Counted from the stretch's first letter, positions 31,316 through 42,696 are shown. The stretch is DNA of 64,000 bases from Ulva prolifera (GCA_023078555.1 CM041204.1:3998430-4062429); one strand, 5' to 3'. The notes: generated by a model from the sequence alone, not told the origin. A program made the numbers and translations.

Positions 31316-33730
31316 TCACAGCCCTTCCACACAGCCCAGCGCATCATCTACGAACGATAGCGCGACGCCCGCGGCCGCAGCGATCCTCCGCACGGCCGCC
31401 ACCGCGTCCGCATACGACTCCCCCTCCCCCTCCCCCTCCCCCCCACCCCCCCCCCACCCCCGCCACAGGCCAAATATCCACAGCACCATCCCCCTCATAC
31501 ATCAGCACCAGATCCTCAAGAGCGTGCAGGCTGCATGCCGCGGCGACCACCGCCCGCAGCTCCGCACCACACACAGAGCGTGGCACGCACATGCGCAGCG
31601 TGCGCAGCACACGCCACGGCAGCTCCCCCCTGTTGTGAAATTCTAGCATGTGCACAAATGCGGCGTGGTCACCCAGCGGGACGGCCAGCTCGAGGGCGGT
31701 GAGGCCACGGAGCTTTGTCAGAAACGGCGCAAGCACCGCCGCGGACTCGGCCGAAGCGTGGTTCTCCAGGTGCAGGCGCCGCAGCTGCGTCATCCGCGCG
31801 AGGCCGCGCACGTCCCGGCCGCCGACTGGGAGGTCAAGCCCGCGCAACTGCAGCGCGGTAAGGGCGGTGGCGGCGGCGAGTTCATGGAAGTCCGGGGCGA
31901 CGCCGTGCAGAGTTAGCGAGAGGTGCTCCAGCGGCAGGCGGCAGATGTGCTCAAACATGGCGGCCTGCTGCGCCGGAGTGGTGCCCCCCGGGTCCACGGC
32001 GAGGCTGAGCGACAGCGTGCGCAGATTTGGCATGGCCACAGGCAGCAGGGGGGCCACGGGCTGCAGGGTGGCGCAGTCCGTGTGCACCTCCAGCGTGTGC
32101 ATCTGCCGCAGCCATGTGAGGTCTGGGTCCCCTGTCGTGAGGATGGCAGCAAAGACATGTCCGGGCCAGGCCGAGACGAGGCCGTCCGGCACGTGAAGCC
32201 GCCGGAGCAGCGGGAACTCGGCCAGCACCCTGACAAGCCCCCACATCTCGTATACGTCCACGGCGCGCGGCGGGCCTGGTGTGGGGACTTGCGCGAGCGT
32301 GAGAGTGGTGAGGGGGGCAACAGTGTCCTCCAGCAGTTTGATTCCCCAGTGGCAGCGGACCATGTCGATACGCATGCTGCGAAGGTGAGGCAGCGTGAGG
32401 TTGGAGGTTCTGTAGCAGCTTGCGGACGGGCGTGAGGAGCACCAGACATCGAGAGCCGTCAGCCCTGTGGCTGCAGACAGCACGTGGACAAGGCCAGAGT
32501 GGTCGTGCACCTCATCGGCATCATCATCGGCGCTGCTCAGGCCGACACAGATCGAGAGCTCCTGCAGCCGCTGCAAGTTCCCGAGGACGCGTGCCAGGAC
32601 ATGTGAGGAACCGTCGCCATCAATGGGGGCGGTTGGGGTGCCGAGGCGCAAGGACGTGAGGGACGGCAGGGCGGTCAGGCCTGCTGCGAGAGGCGTCAAC
32701 GCGGCGACGGTGGTGCAGGGGGCCCCGAGAGCGAGGCTGGCCAGCCCGGAGTGGTGGCGCAGTGCGGCGGCAAGGTGCTCTGCCGCCCGCTGCACATGTA
32801 CAGCACTGTGCGACCAAGCGCCACCAGCAAGCTCCAGCGAAAGCAGCTGCGGGGGGGAGGCCGGGAGCAGTGCGAGGGCGTCGATAAAAGGAACTGATGC
32901 CTCGCGAAGTTCCGCCTTCAGGACCTTGCCTGGTCGTATGGCTGCTGAGACGATGCTGGCGTGGAGGGAGGGGGGCATGAAGGCTACCAGCCGGTGTAGG
33001 TATGGAGTCTGTGGGTGGCGCCCGACTCGAGGGGGTGCTCCGCGAGCAGCAACTGCCGCAAACACTCGATCCTGGACATGTGCTGGTAGCTGCGATAAGC
33101 TGTCAATGACGTTTTGGCTGTCAGGGTCTGGGTGGTGGTCCTGTCCGCGGCCGACCGCCCAGTCTCGGTGCCTCCTCGGCCTGGACTGCAGCGACAGCTG
33201 CTCGACCAGGTGGTCTGCAGCGAGTTGGACCCATTGATCCGCGCGCGTATCATCCACGGCATCTGCTACCTGCACACATCATAGCTGCTGTGATGTCTAC
33301 TCCTAGCGCCCTGTCGGATCGGCTGATCATGGATGAGCGATGCTTGCAGTTGCGTGCCTGCTGAGTTGCTGCCTGCCACCAGGTCTACCGCTTTTAAAAA
33401 AATTCAGAGAAACCCACCTTGGCAGCAGTACATATCGTGCAAAATGGAAGCTTTTTTCCGTCTTGAGCGTTAATTTGCCATGGCATGGCCATGAGCCAGG
33501 TCCTGAAGTCAGACACGGACACCGCATCGGGCAGCCTCGCTTCCCCGCCCGCCTCGGCGACGCAGGATAAGATGCTACAACGAGATACAATCAGGGGAGA
33601 CTATATCGTAAAAAACCAAGGCGCCAGCGGAGACGTCGATAGACGACGAGGGCGTAAAGCACACTGGGCTGGGCACGCACGTCGCTGGTGACACTGCAAA
33701 TAGCTGCTTCACAGTGAGGCATGCAATCAA
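31316..33730 (-). pseudogene. Leucine-rich-repeat protein B, two frame breaks
   Basis: Paralogue of the gene at 17371-19918. Exon 2 begins at 33269 after acceptor GTGCAG (VADAVDD...WVQLAADHLV) and is open for most of its length, with LRRs such as LASLALGAPC, LTSLRLG, LQELSICVG, LRTLSLSLAV and LRRLHLENH. At about 31420-31460 a C-rich tract (G-rich on the coding strand) throws the frame out: the sequence matching copy A's C-terminus (AAAAGVALSFVDD against ARAGVSMSFKAG) is in another frame. Exon 1 lies at about 33418-33730: VCFTPSS and GALVFYDIVSP in one frame, then SCVAEAGGEARLPDAVSVSDF in another, so it also has a one-base shift near 33590-33610. The exon junctions (donor after 33418) match copy A. 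Homopolymer sequencing error could explain the first break. Confidence 0.75.
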
Positions 33731-33814
33731 GTATCAGACGAGCTGCCTTCGGTCATACTGGTGACGCCGTCCATGCAACAGCGGCCACGCTGTGAGTTTA
33801 CAAGGACAGAGTTC

Positions 33815-33904
33815 GGTATATGTGGTCCCGTTTTATTCGGAGTTGTCAATGTCCAATAGGATACGGCTCAGTAAATTTAGATTTACTTTACTTTTTACTT
33901 TACA
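33815..33904 (+). mobile_element. Tail-C retroposon copy
   Basis: GTGGTCCCGTTTTATTCGG, TGTCAATGTCCAATAGGATA, CTCAGTAAATTTAGATTTAC and a TTTACTTTACA end. The longest tail-C copy in the window, with partial copies at 3004, 14428 and 43509. Its upstream end abuts TTTACAAGGACAG, a LINE-B-like border. Confidence 0.65.
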
Positions 33905-34795
33905 GAGCCTGGGGAAGGTGGCACGCAGGCACAGGTGCACACGTGGCCAGATCGACCCATGCCCAGCAAGCACGCACGGCCGTAGAGCAGCAGGAAGGCA
34001 TCTGACTGAGAACAAATCCACACACATACGGCAGATTCTAGGCTCAGAAGACGAATGTGGCTTTGTTAGCCGTTTCTGCTGCAGCACAGCGCTTCACAGA
34101 TCGCCCCTGAGTGAATTCAATTCGAAGCTTGCCATGCATGGAAGTATAATTATATCAACTCCCACCGGGCATCACGGGTCGCCCAGACCACTGCTGCTCT
34201 GCTGCTGTCACCGACAAAGCTCTATCGCGATGGGACATGTACACAGACCTGCCTGCCGGCCTCACGCCGCTGCTGGCCACCCGGCGTGAGCGACGGGCCG
34301 CCCCTCTACATCAGCGTGACACCATATGATATCTTCCATCGATGGTTATGTCGTTCGGCTCTCTGTCTCTGGCCGGCCCCGCAGCGCCACTGGTGCCTAC
34401 ACGTGTGAGCCCTACACTGTCATTGGAAGCCCGCGGCCGGGCCAGGCCTAGGGTACCGACGGCGGTGTCTCATGTGTGCCGTAGATGCTGAATCCTGGTA
34501 CAGGATTCGGTCAAAGATCCCGGCTTCTCTGGAGCGGCGCACCGTCGTGGTGGCATCTCTGTGCACGGTCGCATGGGCCTAGAGCAGTGTACAGTGATGC
34601 TGGCATGGCGCTGTGAGTGTGTGCAAGGGGGAAAGGGGGTTGGGGGGGCATGCATGTGGCAGGGTGCAGGTGCGGCCTGCTCAACACCAGGGGCCGAGTT
34701 GGCCCCGACCGCCAGCAGCCTCAGGGACGCGCTGTGTGTCGCCGTTCACCCAACACCGTGTTCACCCAACACCATGTGTCATGTGTCATGACGCA
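33905..34795. other. Intergenic
   Basis: No gene is supported. CACCCAACACCGTGTTCACC is part of a short direct repeat at about 34746-34771, and the ATGTGTCATG motif recurs at about 34772-34790. Confidence 0.35.
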
Positions 34796-35110
34796 TGACA
34801 TCGGGCGGCCTCAGGCAGAAGTGTGTTGGGCGTGGCCCTGTCGTGCGGCGGCGGGCGTTGTGGTGTTGGCGGTTGTGTTGTGGTGTGTAGGCCGTGGGGT
34901 CTGTGCGTGTGTGTATGGGTGTGTGGGTGTGTGCTTGGCGGTCTGCGGATCTGTGTCGTTTGCTGCGCCGATGCCAAAACCCATCAGTGATGCATATGGG
35001 TTTTCTGGGCCTGGTGGGTGTCGCGTGTGTGGGTGTCTGGGTGTTTGCTTCGTCTGTTTGCTTCTTTCGCGGTGCTGCCCGCCTTGCTGCCTTTGTCCTT
35101 GTAACACTGC
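34796..35110 (+). mobile_element. LINE-B 3'-UTR copy
   Basis: Matches the 3' UTR of the minus-strand element at 6888-7463 nearly end to end (GGCCTCAGGCAGAAGTGTGT, CTTGGCGGTCTGCGGATCTG, TTCTTTCGCGGTGCTGCC) and terminates TTTGTCCTTGTAACAC. No coding part is retained. Confidence 0.85.
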
Positions 35111-36440
35111 AACATGTGCGCCGCTGCAGCTGCACGCACGTGGCGCTGGCCATGGCCGCCGGCGTGCCTGTACATGTGTGAGTCTAGCCTCCGTCACACT
35201 CCACAGAGGTCCGGCTGCGGCAACCTGAAGGCTTGCCATTGCCGGATCCGCTCAGGGGGCACAGGCGCCGCTTGCAACTTGTTGCTTGGAGCGATTGCAA
35301 TCGTTCAAGGTGTCCGGAAGGGGCTTTGCGTGAGCACTGCAGCCACATCACTGGTGCGTGTGCCCTGGGGGAAAGTGTGCCACGCCGTGGGGCGGGGGGT
35401 GCGTACGGGTGCGGTCGTGTGGGTTGCTGCAGGTGTCATGCATGCATTACAAGCACACCCGCAAACACCCACACGCATGCATGGGCCACGGTACAGGTGT
35501 CTCGTTCCGTGGTGCTGGCAATTGCCGGCAATTGCCGGCAGTTGCTCGCGTGTCGTGATCAGGTGTCCCTGTTTGTGTCCTGCGATGCTACCTGCCTGCC
35601 TGGATTTGTCTCTGGGTCACTAGTGCGGTCTGGCAATGATCGCCCACGAGACATCATGAGTCACCCACGAGACATCATGCTTCATGAGTCATGAATCATG
35701 AGTGTCATCTCTGGTTTTCTGCCAAACTCGTTGTGTTCACATCTGGGTTTGGCATGACTCAGCAGAGTGAGGCCGAGCGAGCCCGCCATGCCAGCCCCCA
35801 ATTCCAGCAGCTTGCTGGCTTGCCTGGCACTTGTAGGAGTAGCACATGTAAATTATGTGGCAGGTGGGATCCATGTGTGGTGCTGTCCACCTCCAAATAT
35901 GCCCCAAAACTGACTTTTTCAATTCTCAGTGCAAGGATGTTTGCGGCAGGCCACTGTGATACCCCAGAGTGCATTACCACTGATGTTGTGTTGTGAAAAT
36001 TTGCAGCCTCAAGGCCAAACAACCAACATGCAGCTCGACCATAATCCGCCCGATCAGCACTTCACATATACCTCAAGTGATCTCCTGTTCGAATCTGAGC
36101 CTCAATCCTTGCACACCAGCTCCAACAGCTATTCTGCGTGTGCTGTCGAGCCCGACTATGCGTGTGCTTCACCATTTTCTGTGCTGAAAGTTGCTGTGCA
36201 CTCAGTCTCACAAATCGAATGCATTCACCGGCAGCTTTTTTGCGTGCTTCGCGAATCTGCATTCCAGTTGTCAACACTGATCTCGTGGAGTGCATGGCGT
36301 GGCGGTGTGGTGAGTGGTGTCCCGTGACGCACGCCCCATGCGAGATTCCAACACCCCGAGTTTGGGTGAAAACCGGTGTCATGATTCATGGCACTGTATC
36401 AGGTGTGCATGCATGCAGCATACTTCGACAGTACAGGGAT
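35111..36440. other. Intergenic, further tail fragments
   Basis: About 35560-35620 matches, reversed, 3395-3460 (TGTCCCTGTTTGTGTCCTGC and CTACCTGCCTGCCTGG), a diverged tail. AATTGCCGGC is repeated at 35520-35540 and CCCACGAGACATCATG at 35642-35680. No gene is supported. Confidence 0.4.
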
Positions 36441-36444
36441 GCAT

Positions 36445-36600
36445 CAGGCCGGATCAGATCTACGTGGCCGCGCGTGGCTGCAGCTACGAACTCACGCAGC
36501 AACTGCTGCGCATACTTGCACAGATGCCGGCCGACGTCAACGCGACGACGTCGACAGGTCGGACAAATACACGAATCGCGTGGTACACGTGTGGAGTCGT
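36445..36600 (+). pseudogene. Possible ankyrin-repeat exon remnant
   Basis: A plus frame reads IYVAARGCSYELTQQLLRIL then MPADVNATTSTGRTNTRIAW. The spacing AA-x-G...LL...ADVNA...G-T fits one ankyrin repeat, and TGCATGCATGCAG just upstream is a possible acceptor. There is no further repeat or neighbouring exon, so it is at best an isolated exon or remnant. Confidence 0.3.
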
Positions 36601-38123
36601 CAGATGCGATGATGATCTAATGTGTGTACGTGCGATATGTATACTCATTTGCGGGCACGCAAATGCTCTAAACTCGGTCGAGGTCGATCGAGATGGGACG
36701 CGGAAGTGTAGCAACGCGCGGTGCCGCGTTCGCTGTGATGCGCCTTGTCAGCTGTGAAGGGGCACGCCGCGCTGATCCATGTGCATGCAGCTGCTGGCAT
36801 GCGCCTTTCTGCGGATCCAGCGCACGCCGGTACAGCGGCACTGCAGCTCTCGTGCATCACAGTCGTGCAGATGCTTGGATGTCCGTCCGACAACAAAGAG
36901 GTGAGCCGTTGGATGCAGTTGGATCGCCGCTAGGTCGTTGCATATGCGCTGCTCTCGGGATCAGCGACAGTCGTTCTGTTTCACGTTATATAGACATATA
37001 CGTACCCTGCATTCGAGCGAGGGAAACATCGACCCTCTGGCACGCGGTGCGGACGCTCTTCATCGCTGATCTCATTACATCATCCGCCATGAGACGATAG
37101 CTCTCTACATGCTGCAGTTTACTGTCTGCTGAAAATCTCCCGTGCGTGCCTGCGTTCTTCGAGGTACAAATCCAGCGCGCGGCTTCGAAGTCGTTGCCAT
37201 AGCTGCGTCTGGCCAACGTCCTGGCAACTGTCCCCACTCGCATCCACTCAGAGAAAGATTTTACTGCGATATCGGGCATATTCAAGGCGATTGATGTCTT
37301 GCGGCGAACGTATCGGTCCTGCGTGCACGTGCCTCGTGTGCGCTGTGGCACATCGATGATATCTTCCGCGCACATTGACAGACGGATGGAGGTAGCTAGC
37401 GCCCGTGAGCATCACATTGTAACTTTGGAGATGTTTTCTCCGTAGAAAGTAGCTCTGTAGGGGCTGTGCGTGGTTGTGCCTCCTCGCCCGCGCTCGAGCA
37501 CTGCAGGTGAAGAGCTGATCGTGATATCGACACCTTCGATTGGCCACTGCATTGCAGTTGATGGCCTCGACGTCGATCAACGTATACGCTCAATAATGCT
37601 ATATACGTTCTATCTCAAGGCAGCGGCGTGGGACCATCACTTGATGTAGAGCCATGTTGCTCGTGATCACTGATCACTGTATGTGGTGGAGCTCGAGGAT
37701 CACTGTATGTGGAGGATCCGTGGGGGGCCATGCCGTGGGGGGGGGGGGGATCCGTGGGGGGGGGGGGGGGGGGGGGGATGTATGCGTGTTGTGGGGGTGT
37801 GTCTGTGCATGCATGCATGCGCGCGGGCGTGGGGTGTATGGCGGTCCTGCTGTACGCGAACGGCATGGGCGTGCGAGACCCGCTGTGCCTGCTTCCGCTG
37901 ATGGCGATGGCGTTGGTGATCTTGTGCATTGTCCTGCCGGTGCCACCTGCCTTCCCGATGTTGTCATTGTACCCCAGCTGCTCTCTGAAAGCGGCTAATG
38001 TATCCTGCGCGTGGACATTGCTCATACCGCAAGGTCAGCATGCTGCAAGGAGCAGTGCTTGCGAGTTCAGGCCGTTCTGCGTGTGCCAGCATGGCGCCTG
38101 TAGCTGTACATACATCCATGCTG
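36601..38123. other. Intergenic, G tracts and tail fragment
   Basis: Pure G tracts occur at 37738-37748 and about 37758-37777. About 37830-37975 matches 43640-43780 (GCTGATGGCGATGGCGTTGG versus GCTGGCGGTGGCGTTGGTG; end TTGTCATTGTACCC), a further tail subfamily. Confidence 0.4.
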
Positions 38124-38728
38124 GGGAGCAGGGATCCGGGCCCCGGGATCCGGCGGGGCCTGGGGAGCAGGCCGCTGCCGCGCAGGCGACGGCGCTGGAG
38201 CAGGTGTTCAGGGCGGTGGCCCAGGAGAAACTGGGGGGACATCATGTTCATGCCGCCGGGTGACGCTTTGTGCATAGGGGATGTGTCGGTTGTGAACCCC
38301 TGTGCTGGTACCTATTGCGGCCGAGCAGCCCGGGAGGATGGGGGTGCTGCGGCGACACGGGACGTGCAGAAACGCAATGATTATCGTTTGTACGACCCTG
38401 ATGCATACACTTTTGTGCCGTTATCGCATGAGACGCATGGTCGCTTGGGACAGCCTGCCATGAATCACTTGAATCGGCTGGCGGAGGTTGCGTCTCGGTG
38501 TGGTAAGGTGAACCGTGCTTTGTTTGTGACGAATGCTCTACGCCGGTTGAGTGTGGCGTTGTGCAAGGGGAATGCTCTTGTGCTCCGTGCGGGGCTTCAA
38601 TCTTTGTCTGGCATCACCGATAGGGCTGTGGTACGTGCTCGTGCCCGGCCTAGTGCCATGGCTGCGTGAGTGGATATGCGTGTGAATTCCTGGCAATGGC
38701 TCGACGCCCGGCCTCTGTCCTTTGCAAC
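38124..38728 (+). mobile_element. LINE-B-like copy (LINE-B2), ORF end plus short 3' UTR, 13-bp TSD
   Basis: Perfect repeats TACATCCATGCTG at 38111-38123 and 38729-38741. The frame ending at 38669 encodes DPDAYTFVPLSHETHGRLG, LNRLAEVASR, FVTNALRRLSVALCKGNAL and ends RARARPSAMAA. The same layout occurs at 7464-8140 (FTLVPLTHETYGRVGP). I read this as the C-terminal end of the retrotransposon polyprotein. The 3' UTR is only about 60 nt and ends CTCTGTCCTTTGCAAC, a variant of the LINE-B end. The frame is intact, so the insertion is relatively young. Confidence 0.85.
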
Positions 38729-38741
38729 TACATCCATGCTG

Positions 38742-39166
38742 TACATACAATGCAGGTAAATGCACTGTGTTCGCGGGTTTCATTCAGGGGCTACAGCGCC
38801 ACTTTTATCCACACCAACCCGCCCCGCACTGAAGCGACTCCAAGCTAAGGAATTCAGAAGCGGAGCAACTGGAATGCCCGTAATCGGCATCGCACATGCT
38901 GTGGTGGAGACTCGATAGCTCATGCGTATGCACGTGTGAGGCCCATCTGTTCGCAGTCGTCTGAAACCGGCACAGGCGGACAGGTGTGTAGTCCGCATGC
39001 ATGCCTGTACACCGCAAACACAGCATGCATGCTGTGATTTTCCAGTGCCGTAACGCAGCACACGTAGGCACCCTACTGGCGTTCGGCATCATTTGACGCA
39101 ATCACGGCTGGTGTCGCTCGCCACAATATGACAGCGCATGTAATGCAGGTCCGTTGACCACACCCG
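38742..39166. other. 5' leader region of TMEM151-like B
   Basis: No separate gene. GTAATGCAG at about 39140-39148 is the acceptor of a presumed 5'-UTR intron, as in copy A. Confidence 0.5.
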
Positions 39167-42100
39167 ATGACACTGCCATTGGGAGACCAGCAGCTCGGGC
39201 AGACCGCCCCCGCTGAGCCTGTGCACACGCCACCTCCCCAAGCAGCGCCTCCGCGAGGGGCTGCGCACGCCGTGATGCTGCCACTGCCGCCCGGCCCGCC
39301 GCAGCACCCGGCTCTGTTGCACCTTGCCCAGCCCGTGCAAGCTCCGATGCCGGCTCCTCTCCTGCCTGCTCAGCGTGCCACCCCCCCGCCCCCGCCGATG
39401 CCACAGCCAGGTGCCGCATGGCAGCCGTATGCTCCACCCCCACCACCCCCAGCGCCCGTCGCTGCTGGTCCGCCTGCATGGAACAGGCAGCAGCAGCAGC
39501 CGCCGCCGCCGCCGCCGCCGCTGCCGCAGCCGCCACTGCAGCAGCACCAGCCGGCGCAGTCACTGCCACCGCAGCAGCACCAGCCCCCACCACCTCCACC
39601 ACAGCAGCATCAGCCTCTGCAGCCACCTCATCAGCCACCTCAGCCGCCGATGCCTCACGCACATGGGTACCCGCTCATGCATCACGCACAGCCGCCGCCA
39701 CAAGTGCAAGCACTCGCCCTGGTGCAGCTGCGGCAGCATGCGCAGCCGCAAGGCGGACAGGTGATCCAGCCTCTGGCGCCTCTGCCACCGGCCCAAGCCA
39801 TACCTCTACCCCTGGATCAGCAGTGGGTACCAGCACCGCAGGCGCAGCATGCACAGCAGGCATATCATGCACAGCAGGCACAGCATGCACAGCAGGTGCA
39901 GCAGGCAATTCAAGCGCAGCAGGCAGAGCAGCACGCACAGCACGCACTGCAAGCGCAGCAGGCACAGCAGGCACAGCAGGCGCAGCAGGCACAGCAGGCA
40001 CAGCAGGCACAGCAGGCGCATCAGGCAATGCAGGTGCAGCAGGTGCAGCAGGCGGAGCCAGTGCAGCGTCCGGAAGGCCTGCAGAACATCGAAGACGAGG
40101 AGGGCGGTGGGGGCGGCGAGCAGCAGCAGGGCCGTGCTGGAGAGGGCGCCAGCAGGCGGTGGTGGAAATGGAGCAGTTTCATGCCGACGGTGCGCTTCCT
40201 GCTGCTCGGCTGCCGTGATGCGGCAGTGGCTTGAGTGCGCTGCCAAGCTGACTTGGGGTGTGTGTATGTTGCTGTTGAGTCGGATGAGATTCGGTTTCAT
40301 TGTTTGTTTTCTGCCGTTCACTCTTTTGTAAACTTGGGGTGGCCTCCGCCTGAGCAGTGCAGTGGCGTGCACAGGCCGCTTGTAGACTGCGTGCCAGCAC
40401 TCTCCATGCATGCAGCACATGGTGCATACATTGGAAGCCCTCGGACGTGCTGCCGGGCCGGAGCTGCGCTGCAGGAATTTGCCGTTGTCCTGGTTTGAAG
40501 TGTGCACGCGCGAGTCATGCGCTCGACGCGGGATTCGCACTGTGCACCGCCGCATGACTGCTGCACCCACCACAAAGTCAGTGATCAAGTGCAGCAGCAT
40601 CGTTGCACCAAAGGGCCAGCGGGATCACTTTCCGTTGCAGCCACTGCGCCAGGCTTGGCTTGCTACCGTGGACGGGCAGTCACCTTGCGTTCATGTTCAA
40701 ATCGTTTTGCAACACAGGCGGCCCGGTCATCAGTGTTGGGTCATCGAGCCCGATCAGAATATATCAATTCCGAATACTCGCATCTACTTTCAGGCTGGCA
40801 GCCCTGGAAATGCTGCAAAGCGACCCAACACCGCCGCTCATGCAATCCCAGGACTGCGTCACGGTGGAAGTGCACAGCACTCACACAGCCTCACACAGCC
40901 AGACTTGCTTTGTCCTTGAAACACACAGGAGGCTCCCCACGCCCTGGCATGCCATGATGGCCGAGTCCGGGCGCCGCCACGGCCCCTCTGCCCCAAGTCT
41001 GCGTGAATGTAATTACTTAAGCCTGTGGAGCGCACCGTGCAGATTCTGGTGTTTGTGTTCACCATCGTGTGGGCCGCAACAGCGGGAGACGTCCTCGATA
41101 TCCTCGGGTTACTCGGGTGGATCTTCAGCCTCGCCTGGTACACCACCGAGTGGATCACCTGCGGCACCCGCAGATTCCTGTCCAACCAGAAGCAGGAGGT
41201 CAACGTGTACCAGTTTGTGGAGCAGCTGCGCCGCGCGGAGCCCAGCGTCGAGTTCTCGGCGTACTGCTGGCACATGGAGACCCGCACGCGCCTCGTGACG
41301 CGCACGGACGGCCGCGGCAACACCTACACGGCGACGGAGACGTACCAGCAGCTGGTTGTCACGCACTCCCGTACGCTTCCCGTGAGCAGTCGGACTGTCT
41401 GATTGCTTGCCGATCTGGCCGTGCTGACTGTTTAGATTTGCCAGCGGATGCTGCCAGACACTGGCGGCCTCCCTGCCTGTGAGGTCATATACGGGAACAG
41501 CAGAGCACACGACAAGAAACTGCGTAGGTCATGCATGTCGGCAGCCTGCATTGCATCTGTGGAGCACACGTGCGACCCTGAACAATCAGCGTGTCATCGT
41601 GCCTTCCTGGCAACGCATTATATATGTAGTGTGCATTGGTACCCTCCGCTCCACATTAACTTCAGATTACCCACTCTTCCGAGCCTGTGATGATGGTGCT
41701 GGATTTGTTTTGCATGCATTAGCATGTCCGTCACGGTCATGCATGTACTCCCGCACCAGCGCACTCATGGTGGGGCTGCACCCGATGTGTGGACCTGGAC
41801 ACCGTGATTTGGCAAACTTTAGCATGCCAGTGGTTGAACCTGTGCTTATGCATCAAAGGCTGGTAGCCTCTGATATGCTACAATTAGTAATTCCACACAG
41901 GCCGGCCACTACATTCTGGCAGGCTTTTGGGGCAGCTTTGCCCATCTGTTGCGCGACGGAGCCTCATGCACGACCCACTCCCTTAAATTTGTCACCTATA
42001 TCCGGTCAGAGCACCTGATGTTGCCCGTCTCTGCCTCAGAGATGCTGGCTCCAACATTCTGCTGCCGGGGCATGCACAATGCGCGTAGCCGCACCGCTGC

Positions 42101-42650
42101 ACATGCCCCCAAAAGACACTTCCACTTGTAGGTGGCCAGGCACTTGAATACTGTACATGTATATGTATCAGTCCAAACATCATGGCCGTAAACTCCCCCC
42201 ACCCTGAAGCATGCATGCTCGTCGGCGAAGCCCAAATGCATGCCGTGCATGCATGCAGGGACGGAGGAGTTCAGCTTTGGGCGGTGGCAGGATGCGACGG
42301 CCGAGCTGCCACGGCTCGACGGCTGCGACATGACCAAGCTCTACCTGACACAGGACTACGCATGCATGGACGACGAGACAAAGGCGCGGCACGACGCAGA
42401 GTTTGCCGATTTCATCGACCGCACGCCGTACGATCCTCGGGACACCAGGACGTTTGAGCACTACGTGCTGATCCCCGGCTTCGAGGCGCGCACGCTGTGC
42501 TACGTAGATGAGGGCGGGCCGCCGCCGTGGGTCAACTTGCCGTGCTTCATCCTTGCGTCGCTTCTGTTCTGCACGTTGCCGTACCGCATGGCGCTGGACC
42601 GGCATGTCGCGGAGCAGGGCCATGGCATGTTCAAACTCATCGGCAACTAG
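39167..42650 (+). CDS. TMEM151-like membrane protein B (3 exons)
   Basis: CDS join(39167..40189, 41043..41370, 42259..42650), 580 residues. Exon 1 (341 residues) is proline-rich, then Gln/Ala-rich: QQAQQAQ-type repeats at 39840-40050, then an acidic and Gly run and RWWKWSSFMPT. Donor GTGCGC. Exon 2 has two hydrophobic helices (ILVFVFTIVWAA, ILGLLGWIFSLAWY), VEQLRRAEP, and the TMEM151 signature CWHMETRTRLVTRTDGRGNT with TATETYQQLVVTHS. Exon 3, joined in phase 1 to give HSRTEEFSFGRWQD, continues with YVLIPGFEARTLCYV and PWVNLPCFILASLLFC. TGTAA at 42692 may be the poly(A) signal. The protein should lie in a membrane with a long cytosolic low-complexity tail. The role is unknown; TMEM151 function is poorly understood. 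Intron 1 holds a LINE-A tail and a MITE. Confidence 0.85.
40261..40331 (+). mobile_element. LINE-A 71-nt tail in intron 1 of TMEM151-like B
   Basis: ACTTGGGGTG at 40251-40260 and 40332-40341 is the target-site duplication. The insert ends CACTCTTTTGTAA. Confidence 0.92.
40733..40831. mobile_element. MITE copy 1 (99 bp)
   Basis: Bounded by GTGTTGGGTC and its complement GACCCAACAC. The interior (GCCCGAT, CAATTCCGAATA, CCTGGAAATGCTGCA) matches the copy at 48443-48540. No coding capacity. It sits in intron 1 of TMEM151-like B. Confidence 0.8.
42259..42650 (+). other. Exon 3 of TMEM151-like B, start decided by splice phase
   Basis: TGCATGCATGCAG precedes base 42259. With exon 2 ending at 41370 (phase 1) the joined codon is CGG. 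The same join in copy A (27005 to 29134) gives CGA, also Arg. Both last exons are 392 nt including stop, which confirms the boundary. Confidence 0.85.
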
Positions 42651-42691
42651 AAATGTAGCGGTGCGAATGGTTGAGTTCAGAGTGGCTGGAC

Positions 42692-42696
42692 TGTAA
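42692..42696 (+). terminator. Candidate TGTAA poly(A) signal of TMEM151-like B
   Basis: TGTAA 42 nt after the stop. This is the usual poly(A) signal of chlorophyte algae; its use here is inferred. Confidence 0.4.

Noticed and set aside
30690-31646. 318-codon plus-strand frame
   Set aside because: Starts at TTG and its second half is antisense to LRR gene B; proline runs come from a C-rich tract.
39102-39662. Minus-strand Ala-rich frame opposite the TMEM151-like B proline-rich exon
   Set aside because: Shadow of GCN/CCN codon repeats; the plus strand has the conserved frame and splice sites.
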